Shown here piece after piece: positions 1 through 9,296 of a stretch of DNA of 22,236 nucleotides. The notes beneath the pieces were generated by a model. The model did no database searches and was not told the origin of the DNA. It saw only the letters and a list, made by a program, of their open reading frames with translations. Each line of letters starts with the position of its first letter. Position 1 is the stretch's first letter. The position numbers were made by a program, and so were the translations under genes. The stretch is from Polysphondylium violaceum (Eukaryota; Evosea; Eumycetozoa; Dictyosteliales; Dictyosteliaceae), in NCBI GenBank assembly GCA_000277445.1, contig AJWJ01000401.1:1-22236 (forward strand), read 5' to 3'.

Positions 1-365
1 TAAAATAAAATAAAAGTATCATTGAATAAATTGTGTGCGAATTTTTTATCTTATTTGAGATAGATTTTAACCTAAATAAGTACTATATTTAGCTTCATCT
101 ATAATTCAATGAAAATCCATTTTACTATAAAAATATCAATCAGAATTAATATTTATAGACTATGGGGAACAAAATAATAAAAAATATCTAAAAATGTCAT
201 GATATTTTTTCAAAACTCTCAATCAAAAGATTCAGAATCCTCTTCTTTAAGTTGAAGAAGTTTTTCAACCTCATTAGAAAAGTTGAACAACTTAAAAGAA
301 ACACAATTGTTTTTCAAAAATAAATTATATTAAAATTTTTATTTTTTTAAAAGATAATAATAATT
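1..365. other. AT-rich intergenic region and ependymin-like promoter
   Basis: This stretch is very AT-rich and holds no convincing complete gene. The right part (244-298) has a cluster of GTTGAA/TTCAAC words: GTTGAA at 251-256, TTCAAC at 264-269, and the palindrome AAGTTGAACAACTT at 280-293. These lie 70-115 bp upstream of the next start codon. The TTGA/TCAA core is the known recognition word of Dictyostelium STATa, so a regulatory role is possible, although the word is common by chance in AT-rich DNA. On the minus strand the same bases give a short open frame that ends at 219 and looks slightly protein-like (see findings). Confidence 0.4.
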
Positions 366-1188
366 ATGAAATTCCTTACTTTTGCATTCCTCCTACTTTT
401 ATCTGTATCGGCATCATTGGCTGGTAGTTGTTTTGATACCACCGGTTTTCATTCAAACTTTACTGCCACTGCTTTCAATGCAATCGTGCCATTAACAAAC
501 GGTTTTCCCCTTTCTTACTTTGAAGGTATGGTTATGTGTTTTATATGAACGAATATCTGTTGTTTGTCTAACCTCATATCATTTTTATATAATTAGCTGG
601 TACAATTGATGTAGATTTTGTAAAACAACAAATAGCAGTTACATTTGATATCCTTACGAATGATAATATTGCCAAGGGTCAACTTTTTGGTTTTGCCGCT
701 AATCAAACCATGTATGTTGTAAATAGTGATTCCAATGGTATCTCCTGTGCCGAATTACCATTAAACTTACCAATTCCAACCAAATTTCCCAATATCACTG
801 CTAATTTGGGTCCAATCAATATTGGTAAATTCCGTATGTATCTATTTATCAATGTACTATCTTAATGAAAAATATTTTAATACAATCACTTATTTCTTTA
901 GAAACTGAAGTATATGAAGTATTTGAAGGTGGACAATTCCAAAAGGTATTATACGATTTACAAAACTGTGCAGTTGTTAGCTCTTACATGATCAACAACC
1001 CAAGTCAACCTCCAGGTGTTACAAATGTTAACTTCTTAAACTTTGTCAACACCCCTGCACCCATCTCTTTACCATCACTCTGTACCGATCCATCAATGAA
1101 CATCAAGCTTAACAAACATGCTGAAAGATCAGTCCAAACTCCAAAATCAATTCAACAATTATTAAGACCATTTCTTAAAGTAATGTAG
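366..1188 (+). CDS. Secreted ependymin-related protein, 3 exons
   Basis: My model has exons 366-525, 597-833 and 902-1188, giving 227 residues; both introns (71 and 68 nt) start with GTATG and end with TTAG. The protein opens with a signal peptide: a hydrophobic Leu-rich core at residues 5-13 and a likely cleavage after SLA at about 19. It then has a Cys at 22 and later cysteines in the contexts GISC, LQNC and PSLC. The order of motifs fits the ependymin family: a TIDVDF strand, GQLFGF, SDSNGISC, then YDLQNC, and a closing FLNFVNTPAPISLPSLC that mirrors the family's F-N...I.DP..F..P..C ending. Predicted N-glycosylation sites are NFT, NQT and NIT. Ependymin-like proteins are secreted or lysosomal glycoproteins thought to bind hydrophobic ligands; the function here is inferred. 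A poly(A) signal AATAAA lies at 1221. Assignment to the family rests on motif memory, so it could instead be a related beta-rich secreted family. Confidence 0.6.
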
Positions 1189-1284
1189 ATAATAACTTGT
1201 TATCATTTTTTTCAAAATTCAATAAATATAATCACCATTAATGGTCAAACTGAGATATGTACAATCATTGATATTTGACATCTA

Positions 1285-1428
1285 TTTTAAAATATCTTTT
1301 AAATTAATTAAAAATAAAAAAATATCTTGCCCTTTTTTCGATATTTTTCTCTATTTTTCATCAAATGAAAAAATAAAAAAAGTAATCATACTTTAATAAA
1401 TTAACTAATATTCATCATATCTCACACA
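1285..1428 (+). promoter_or_regulatory. Promoter block of FNIP gene 1, duplicated at FNIP gene 2
   Basis: This block matches the region before the second FNIP gene (4183-4327). Shared parts in order are two AAATATCTT words, ATATTTTTCT, an inverted repeat TTTTTCAT-caa-ATGAAAAA (1354-1372), A/T-rich sequence, and an identical leader CATCATATCTCACACA directly before ATG. Conservation of the inverted repeat, with only the loop length changed (3 versus 5 nt), suggests a dimer-binding site or a core promoter element. Which factor binds is unknown. Confidence 0.5.
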
Positions 1429-4173
1429 ATGAGTGATGATTGCCTAAAAGAATTAAAGCTATCTGCATCTTTTAATCGAAATATAGATGGATGCAGAGGA
1501 CTAGAATCATTAGAGATACTAAATAGTCAATTACAGAGTGTTTTTATATCACAATTAATTAAAAGATTAGTTTTAAATTACAAATTCATTAGTTTTTTAC
1601 CAGTTGTGAATAATATAGAATATTTAGAATATGATATACCACCTTATATATCTAAAATAATAATCAACAATAGTGATAAACAAATAGTACTTAATCACCA
1701 ATCGATACCTAAGGAGTTTAATCCAATCACTGGTAACTTTGATGTAGAGACACAGGTATCCATTGATGAAATCACTTTATCTGGATTCAATAGCCCTACC
1801 AAATTAGAGTCACAAGGTCATTTATTTAAATCAAATATCAAAAAATTAAGCTTTAAACATTTTAAATCAATTATTCCCAAAGATTATTTACCCTCATCTC
1901 TTCAAGAACTAGAATTACTTGATGATAAAACTTTATTAGAATCAAATTCAATTCCATTGGTTAAAACTCTAAAACTAAATAGTAAAGATGACATTGATAA
2001 TAATGATAATAGTTTTGATTTTAAATCAATAATTCCAAAATCAGTAGAGATTCTACACATAGGTGGCAAACTTGAACCCTCTGAAATACCATCCAATGTC
2101 AAAGAAATTCATATCAATATGGATTCAAATTATGGCTATATTTTAAAACCAAATACATTTACAAAGGTGTAAGTATTACATAATAAAACGATATAGAATT
2201 ATGTATTAATATTTAATAATACTTTTAGAGAGCAACAATATCCACCCTATAATAAAACAAACAATTTGTTTCTTTATCTTTGGAGAATCAACCGTTTAAA
2301 AGGTCAGATTCACAGTTATAATTATAGAACTATATTCACACCACCTGAACATACTCCTCAGCATTTGTTGTCAGACCGATTTACTTTTCTATTCAGAAAC
2401 GACCTTGAGCCAAGAGCAAGGTTTTTCATAGAAGAGAAATTTATTGAATCAATGGAAGGGATACAAAACAAAGTTGAAAACTTTAATGTCAATGAATTAA
2501 AGGGTATCAAATACATTAAATCTGAAGTAAACCTCATCAAAAGAAAACTACCCAGTGTCACTCATTTGGACCTCATCAACTATTACAATCCAGTAAGCCC
2601 CCAATTAGCTTCTTTGGTCCCAAATGCACATTTACCCGACTCTCTGACATATTTAAACTTTTTAAATACCACCAAAAATATACCAAACAACATACCCTCC
2701 ACCATCAAACATTTGGTAATCTATACTTCCAACTTTAAAAAAGAAGAGATTCCATCATCTGTTCAAACGCTAGAGGTACGTGATGTCTCTATCTTGTCTG
2801 TAAAGCCACAAAAAGTCCCCAGTACTGTACAAAGACTTTTATTTACTATAGAATCTTACCAAAACCTCAAATCCAACGACTCTATACATCCAGAAATTCT
2901 CTCCAAATGTTCTGAAGGCCAGATCATTGAGATTTATAAACAAGGTAATCCAATTTCAACAAAAACAACAACATTGATTTGGTGTGATAACAAGATAATT
3001 GAAAAGGACATTATACCAAACAATGTAAAAAGAATAATATTTGGTAATCAATTTAATCAATTACTTGTAGAAGGTACAATTCCATCAACTATAACTGAAA
3101 TTAACTTTGGTATCTCTTTTAACCAAAGCTTAAAGAAAACATATCTTCCACCCTCACTCACTTATCTTTCATTTGGAAAAAACTTTAATCAACCATTTGA
3201 TAAAGATACTATCCTACCAAACCTATGTTATCTCACACTTAAACAATTGAATCCAAAACAAAGTCTTTCCCATCTCCCGCCATCTGTCTCACATTTGCTG
3301 TTGGAAAATATCAAAGAAATGAAATTGGATCTGCCATCTACTGTTAAACATCTTAAAGTTTTTTCCAAGACCCTTAATCTCACCCATGCTCTCATGCTTC
3401 CATCATCCATTCAAAGTTTACACACTAATCTATTTGTTGGCTTTATTGATGTTGAAAAAGACCTCGAGCCAAATGTAGATGTATCTTTGACGCCAACATC
3501 AGATATTTTTGCATCAAATATAAAAATTCACCTCTATTCACAAAGATTTGATAAGTTTATTAAATCAAATTCATTAATATCAAATATTTATTCAATTGAT
3601 TTTGGTAATTCATTTAGACAGCCTATTCTCCCAGGATCATTGCCACCCTGCCTCAAAAAGCTCCGTTTGGGAGACTCTTTTAATCGTCAAATGGGTAAAG
3701 ATTGTATTCCATCATCTGTAGAAACTCTTTATTTTGGTGACTGTTTTAATCAACCTCTAAATCCTGGTGTAATACCACTATCAGTAACAGATTTAGATTT
3801 GGGTAAATCATTTAATCAAGATTTGGAACATGACTCTCTTCCATCTGGACTAAAGAAACTAAGAATACCATTTTTTGAAAACTTTGAAAAAATAGTAACC
3901 TGCATCCCCTCAACCGTTGAAGAATTGACCATTGCAAATGGATATCAGAATACAAACAGATTATCATGTAATTTGATACCTCTATCTATAAAAACCCTCA
4001 ACTTTGAGCCTGATCTCTGTGTGTCGAAAATCAACACACTACCACCAAATGTTAAAAAACTTTCTCTCTGTGATGAATTTAAAGGTTTTATTCCTCAGTC
4101 TGTTGAATCTGTACAACTACCGGCATCGTTTGACCAACCCTTGAACTCAATCCTCTGTTGGAAAACCGTGTAA
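1429..4173 (+). CDS. FNIP-repeat protein, tandem copy 1, 2 exons
   Basis: My model joins exon 1 (1429-2168) to exon 2 (2229-4173) across a 60-nt GTAAGT...TTTTAG intron in phase 2, giving 894 residues. Exon 2 has no in-frame ATG at its beginning, which supports the join. Exon 2 carries the classic dictyostelid FNIP repeat of about 22 residues, with FN(Q) followed by a Pro-Ser/Pro-Pro turn and a Leu-x-Leu/Phe-Gly strand. The clearest runs are residues ~515-620 (GNQFNQLL, GISFNQSL, GKNFNQPF) and ~700-815 (GNSFRQPI, GDSFNRQM, GDCFNQPL, GKSFNQDL). Exon 1 is a degenerate FNIP-like region. The motif LFLYLWRINR (residues 260-269), which normally starts stand-alone FNIP proteins, sits in the middle here. 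FNIP proteins are LRR-like solenoids thought to mediate protein contacts; no specific partner is visible. A neighbouring copy follows 154 bp downstream in the same orientation. Confidence 0.8.
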
Positions 4174-4182
4174 AAATATTTT

Positions 4183-4327
4183 TAAAATATCTTGTAAATT
4201 TAAAAAAAAAATAAATATCTTGGACCTTTTCAATATTTTTCTGCGTTTTTCATCAAAAATGAAAAAATAGAAAAATAGAAAAAGAAAAAATTGATCAAAT
4301 CAATAAACATTCATCATATCTCACACA
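4183..4327 (+). promoter_or_regulatory. Promoter block of FNIP gene 2
   Basis: This is the second copy of the block described at 1285-1428. It contains paired AAATATCTT words, ATATTTTTCT, the inverted repeat TTTTTCAT-caaaa-ATGAAAAA (4246-4266) and the same leader ending CATCATATCTCACACA before ATG. Because only 154 bp separate the two genes, the same short interval must also hold the 3' end signal of copy 1; an AATAAA at 4210-4215 can serve that purpose. Confidence 0.5.
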
Positions 4328-7115
4328 ATGAGTGGTGACTGCCTAAAAGAATTAAAACTATCTGCATCTTTCAATCATGAAATAGATGATTATAAACAAC
4401 TAGAGACATTAGAGATACTAAATAGTCCTTTACAGAGTGTTTATATATCACAATCAATTAAAAGATTAGTTTTAAATTACAAATACATTAGTTTTATACC
4501 AGTTGTGAATAATATAGAATATTTAGAATATGATATACCACCTTATATATCTAAAATAATAATCAACAATAGTGATAAACAAATAGTACTTAATCACCAA
4601 TCGATACCTAAGGAGTTTAATCCAATCACTGGTAACTTTGATGTAGAGACACAGGTATCCATTGATGAAATCATTTTATCTGGATTCAATAGCCCTACCA
4701 AGTTAGAGTCACAAGGTCATTTATTTAAATCAAATATCAAAAAATTAAGCTTTAAACATTTTAAATCAATTATTCCCAAAGATTATTTACCCTCATCTCT
4801 TCAAGAACTAGAATTACTTGATGATAAAACTTTATTAGAATCAAACTCAATTCCATTGGTTAAAACTCTAAAACTAAATAGTAAAGATGACATTGATAAT
4901 AATGATAATAGTTTTGATTTTAAATCAATAATTCCAAAATCAGTAGAGATTCTACACATAGGTGGCAAACTTGAACCCTCTGAAATACCATCCAATGTTA
5001 AAGAAATTCATATCAATATTGATTCAAATTATGATCACCTTTTAAAACCAAACATATCAACAATAGAGTAGGTACATCAAATATTTATTAAAGCAGATTC
5101 GTTATATTAATACTATTTAAAGAGAAAAACAATATCCACCATATAACAAAACAGATAATTTGTTTCTTTATCTTTGGAGAATCAACCGTTTAAAAGTTCA
5201 GATTTTCAATTACAATCACAGATCCATATTCACACCTCCTGAATACACTCCTCAGCAACTATTACAAAGATTAACTTTTGTATTCAGAGGCTATGATAAA
5301 CAAACAGAAAAGTATTTCAAAGAAAAAATGGCACTTGGATTAATAGATGGTATACAACACAAAGTCGAGTATTTTAGCGCTCGAGAATTGGAAGGAATCA
5401 AATATATTAAAACCCCTAACGGTTATATTGTAGACCCATTACCTCTTAGTGTCACCCATTTGACCCTGATCAACTACTATCATCCAATTGTTGAACCCCA
5501 GAAGGCTCAAGAGCTTTCAACCGTTTATTTTCCCGACTCTGTTACATATTTAAACATTATAAATACAACTAAACGTATACCAAGCAACATACCCTCCAGT
5601 ATCAAGCATTTGGTAATCTATACGAGCGACTTTAAAAAAGAAGAGATTCCATCATCTGTTCAAACGCTAGAGGTACGTGATGTCTCTATCTTTTCTATAA
5701 AGCCACACAAAGTCCCCAGTACTGTACAAAGACTTCTGTTTAATAGAGAATCTTACCAAAACCTCAAATCCAACGACTCTATACATCCAGAAATTCTCTC
5801 CAAATGTTCTGAAGGCCAGGTCATTGAGATTTATAAACAAGGTAATCCAATTTCAACAAAAACAACAACATTGATTTGGTGTGATAACAAGATAATTGAT
5901 AAGGACATTATACCAAACAATGTAAAAAGAATAATATTTGGTCATCAATTTAATCAATTACTTGTAGAGGGTACAATTCCATCAACTATAACTGAAATTA
6001 ACTTTGGTAATTCCTTTAATCAAAATTTGAAAAAAACATATCTTCCACCCTCACTCACTTATCTTTCATTTGGAAAAAACTTTAATCAACCATTTGATAA
6101 AGATACTTTACCACCAAACCTATGTTATCTCACACTTAAACAATTGAATCCAAAACAAAGTCTTTCCCATCTCCCGCCATCTGTATCATACTTGTTCTTG
6201 GAAAATATCAAAGAAATTAGTAAACTGGATCTACCCTTTTCTGTCAAGAATCTTAAAGTTTATTCAAATTCTGGACAAACCCTTCAACTTCTAGCAAACC
6301 TTGAAAGCTTACACACTAATCTAGAACTAGACTTTATTCGAGTTGAAAAAAAAGTCGAGCCAAATGTAGATATATCTTTGATGTCATTATCAGCAGACAC
6401 ATACGCGTCAAATATAAAAATTCACCTCTATTCACAAATATTTGATAAGTTTATTAAACCAAATTCATTAATATCAAATATTTATTCAATTGATTTTGGT
6501 AATTCATTTAGACAACCTATTCTCCCAACATCATTGCCAAACTCATTAAAAAAGTTGAATTTTGGAGATTCATTTAATCGTCAAATGGGTAAAGATTGTA
6601 TTCCGTCATCTGTTGAAATAATTTGTTTTGGTGATTATTTCAATCAACCACTAAATCCTGGTGTTTTACCATCCTCTGTAACAGATTTAGATTTGGGTAA
6701 ATCATTTAATCAAGATTTGGAACTTGATTCTCTTCCATATGGATTAAAGAAATTAAGAATACCATTTTTTGAAAACTTTGAAAAAATAGTAACCTGCATC
6801 CCCTCAACCGTTGAAGAATTGACCATTGCAAATGGATATCAGAATACAAACAGATTATCATGTCATTTGATCCCCCTCTCTATAAAAACCCTTAACTTTG
6901 AACCTGATCTCTGTGTGAGAAATATGAATAGACTACCACCAAATGTCCAAAAGCTTTCTCTCTGTGATCAATTTGAAGGTTTAATTCCTTTGTCTGTTGA
7001 ATCCATCCAACTATCATCCTCATTTAATCAACCTTTAAAATCAATATTCTCATCCACTCAAACATTTCCCCAACAAAGGGATTTTTCTAGAAGCCCTCCA
7101 TCCTATATAATTTAA
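4328..7115 (+). CDS. FNIP-repeat protein, tandem copy 2, 2 exons
   Basis: My model has exon 1 at 4328-5067 and exon 2 at 5123-7115, giving 910 residues. The 55-nt intron starts GTAGGT and ends TTTAAAG, at the same position and phase (2) as in copy 1. The alternative GT at 5072 would keep an in-frame TAG, so it was not used. The protein mirrors copy 1: a degenerate N-terminal FNIP-like exon, the internal LFLYLWRINR motif at 260-269, and FNIP runs GHQFNQLL, GNSFNQNL, GKNFNQPF, then GNSFRQPI, GDSFNRQM, GDYFNQPL and GKSFNQDL. The C-terminus differs, ending in a Gln/Ser/Pro-rich tail about 20 residues longer. An AATAAA at 7119-7124 begins three bases after the stop. Function is not known beyond the repeat class. 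Confidence 0.8.
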
Positions 7116-7251
7116 CGCAATAAAAATACAAATTTGAATAAAAAGATACACCGTGAGATACATTGATTAAGATAGATTTACAAATAGATTTAATAAGTTT
7201 ATCTTTTTTTTTTTAAAAAACTTTTTAAACTTTTATTTTACTACCATAAAT

Positions 7252-8107
7252 TTAATCAAAGAGACCCATACCCATATCATCGTCGGATTCTTCTTTCTTT
7301 TCTTCTTTTTTGGCAGCAGCTGGTTTAGCAGCGGCGGCGGCTGGGGCGGCGGCAGCAGCAGCGGCAACTGGGGCAGCAGCAGCACCGGATGAACCAGCAT
7401 TTAATAAGAGTTCTTCAATGTTGGTTTTGGCTAAGAGACGAGCATATAATCCTGGCCAGTGGGAAGCAACGGTGACGTGGGAAGCTTCGAGGATGGTCTT
7501 GATCTTGGCATCAGTGATTTCGATGCTGTCGTCGTTTAATAAGAGAGCAGAGTAGATGCAGGCGAGTTCTATATTGTTTGATTATTTATCAAAGAGTTAA
7601 TACAATTTATTTAAAGAAACAAATAAAAAAAAAAAATAAAAATAAATAAACAAAGAGATAATAAATTTAACAAAAAGAGATAATAGTATGTTGTCAAGAA
7701 TCTAAAGATCGATTAAGAATCTTTTATAGTGAGTATTATTTCTATCTAGCTAATCAAATAAATTAAATCTTTGAGAATGACGAGATGATGTTGATAATTA
7801 TGTTGATGATCGTAAAAAACGTGATTATCTTTTTGCTGAAAATAATGTGTCGACATAAACCATATCTATCCTATCATCTGCTATATTTGAATTTGATGAT
7901 CACACTAATGTATCCATCTATTCACTCTAAAACTCTATAATTCTAAATATCTCTTGTGTTGTTTTTTTTTTTTCTTTGTTGTTGATGGTGATGATTTTCA
8001 TGTAGGCGAGCAAATGATCATTTACTACATCACATGTAAAAGACAAAACACAATACACAAATAAACAAAAATAAATAATATCAACCTTCAGTTTTGATTT
8101 CGGCCAT
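7252..8107 (-). CDS. rplp1: 60S acidic ribosomal protein P1, 2 exons
   Basis: My model has exon 1 at 8086-8107 (seven codons plus one base) and exon 2 at 7252-7568, giving 112 residues, normal for the family. The N-terminal helical domain reads [19 protein letters not shown] and later [12 protein letters not shown], which matches P1 (human [15 protein letters not shown] and FWPGLFAKAL) rather than P2. An Ala-rich hinge (residues 68-93) follows, then a charged KKEEKKEE stretch and the terminal [11 protein letters not shown], the stalk tail that contacts translation factors; the usual Phe is Met here. P1 pairs with P2 on P0 to form the ribosomal stalk that recruits elongation factors. The 517-nt intron is the longest in the window, and its donor GTTGAT is weak. 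A poly(A) signal is at 7232-7237 on the minus strand. The gene converges with FNIP copy 2 and is divergent from the Mpv17 gene. Confidence 0.93.
7569..8085 (-). other. rplp1: Long first intron of the P1 gene
   Basis: This 517-nt intron begins GTTGAT and ends AATATAG on the minus strand. It is AT-rich, with an A-rich stretch near its 3' side (7620-7650) and a run of T on the plus strand at about 7963-7972. Long first introns directly after the start codon are common in ribosomal protein genes. I looked for a snoRNA with C and D boxes in both orientations and found no convincing pair. Confidence 0.6.
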
Positions 8108-8402
8108 TGTTAGAGTATATACTGTACGTAGAGACAAGAAAAAAAAAAAAAAAAAAAAAGAAATCACTATGCGAAAAATTTTCTGCTTAGCGCACGACAA
8201 GGGAAGTGAGAAAAAAAAAAAAATTCAAATTTTAAAAAAAAGAAAGGATTTTGTGCATTGTTTGGTAAAAATCATGTAAAATTTTTTACGTAAATTTTTA
8301 AGAAAGCGAAAAACTAGCCTAAAAAAAAGATTCAATATAGCCTGAGTACCCCCTTCAGTTGTTTAATTTAATTAAACAAACATATATAGAAAATTTCTCA
8401 AA
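8108..8402. promoter_or_regulatory. Divergent promoter of P1 and Mpv17-like genes
   Basis: This 295-bp interval separates two divergent start codons. On the P1 side there is an 18-nt A run at 8142-8159 (poly-T in the P1 direction) about 35 bp before its ATG, and a second A run at 8211-8222. On the Mpv17 side the perfect palindrome GTTTAATTTAATTAAAC occupies 8361-8377, 26 bp before the ATG. Oligo-T tracts near the start site are typical of dictyostelid core promoters. The role of the palindrome is inference. Confidence 0.5.
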
Positions 8403-9168
8403 ATGAGTAGATATTGGAGAGGTTATTTACACTTACTCGATAAATACCCATTAACAAGCATGTATTTAGCTTTACGTTACACAACACGATAGTAAAAGAG
8501 AAAAAGAAAAGAATACTATAATAAACTACCCTACCCACACTCCCTCTTTTTTTACTTATCGATATAGTATACTGTAACAATAGTATGCTACTAACATTTA
8601 TATCAATTATAATATATATTATTGAATGAATATAAAATGATTAGCTAAATCACTATCAACTGGTGTCTTGATGGGGACAGGAGATATTTTAGCACAAAGA
8701 ATTGATTTCCATTTTAAACAACAATCACTCAATAAAGATAACAACAACACCAATGATGACAATAGATTTAAAATTGATTACCAAAGAGTATTGACAATGA
8801 CATCGGTGGGTGTGTTGTTTTCAGGACCCGTGTTGCATTATTGGTATACATCATTAGACAAGATTGTCGTTGGCAGTGGTAAAACAGTTTATATAAAAAA
8901 GATGTTATTGGATCAAGGTGTATTTGCACCCATTGTCATCTCTTGTTTTATGGGTATCATGAACACCATTCATGGTAAATCATTAGCAGACACTGAACAA
9001 AAGATTAAAAATGATTTATTCTATGCAATGAAGGCAAACTGGATGCTTTGGCCCGCTGCTCAATTGATAAACTTTTCATTGGTTCCACCAAATCTCAGAG
9101 TATTGTATACTTCAGTCGTTAGTATCTTTTGGAATATATTCCTTTCACATTTAGGTCATAAAGAATAA
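8403..9168 (+). CDS. Mpv17/PMP22-family membrane protein, 2 exons
   Basis: My model has exon 1 at 8403-8457 and exon 2 at 8645-9168, giving 192 residues, close to human MPV17 (176). Exon 1 encodes MSRYWRGYLHLLDKYPLT, matching the family start W..Y...L..HP. Exon 2 continues KSLSTGVLMGTGDILAQ, then GPVLHYWYTSLD, KKMLLDQGVFAP and the family signature WMLWPAAQLINFSLVPPNLR at about 151-170, followed by the last membrane segment SVVSIFWNIFLS. Members are four-helix proteins of the mitochondrial inner membrane or peroxisome; MPV17 affects mitochondrial DNA maintenance. The 187-nt intron fits best with a GC donor (CAA|GCATGT) and TTAG acceptor, which keeps exact spacing to the family; the nearest GT donor would insert about five residues. 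The stop codon lies inside a poly(A) signal (AATAAA at 9164 and 9168). Confidence 0.85.
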
Positions 9169-9296
9169 ATAAATGTATATAGATTATAGATTTTTTTTTT
9201 TAAAAAAAAAAGAACACTGTATGGATTATTTATACAAATATATAAAAAATATATAAAGATATATAAAGATATAAAGTTTTATTCAGTATTTTTGGA

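Larger units (their letters stand above)
1285..7115 (+). repeat. Tandem duplication of FNIP gene plus promoter (~2.9 kb unit)
   Basis: The unit 1285-4182 is repeated as 4183-7115. Identity is very uneven. About 520 nt of exon 1 (1570-2130 against 4469-5029) show only about five differences by eye. The first ~430 nt of exon 2 are strongly diverged. Nucleotides ~2740-3270 are again close to identical with copy 2, and ~3280-3480 are diverged. The stretch around 3870-3970 is identical again. This patchwork suggests gene conversion after duplication. Confidence 0.8.

Noticed and set aside
2266-4173. FNIP exon 2 as a separate gene starting at TTG
   Set aside because: TTG starts are not expected in a nuclear eukaryotic gene; splicing from exon 1 explains the missing ATG and is mirrored at the same position in the second copy.
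7310-7555. Plus-strand Ala-rich frame
   Set aside because: It is the complement of the Ala-rich hinge of ribosomal P1, whose minus-strand reading matches the family along its whole length.
7741-7995. Possible C/D-box snoRNA in the P1 intron (GATGATG, GTGATGA words)
   Set aside because: No C box is paired with a CTGA D box at a sensible distance with a terminal stem, and the best words are on the strand opposite to the host transcript.
8094-8279. Plus-strand Lys-rich frame upstream of Mpv17
   Set aside because: The lysines come from promoter A runs; there is no family similarity and it overlaps the P1 start.
8471-8644. GT donor (GTTAC) for the Mpv17 intron
   Set aside because: It gives an in-phase join but inserts about five residues at a point where the family has none; the GC donor fits spacing exactly. 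It remains the main alternative.
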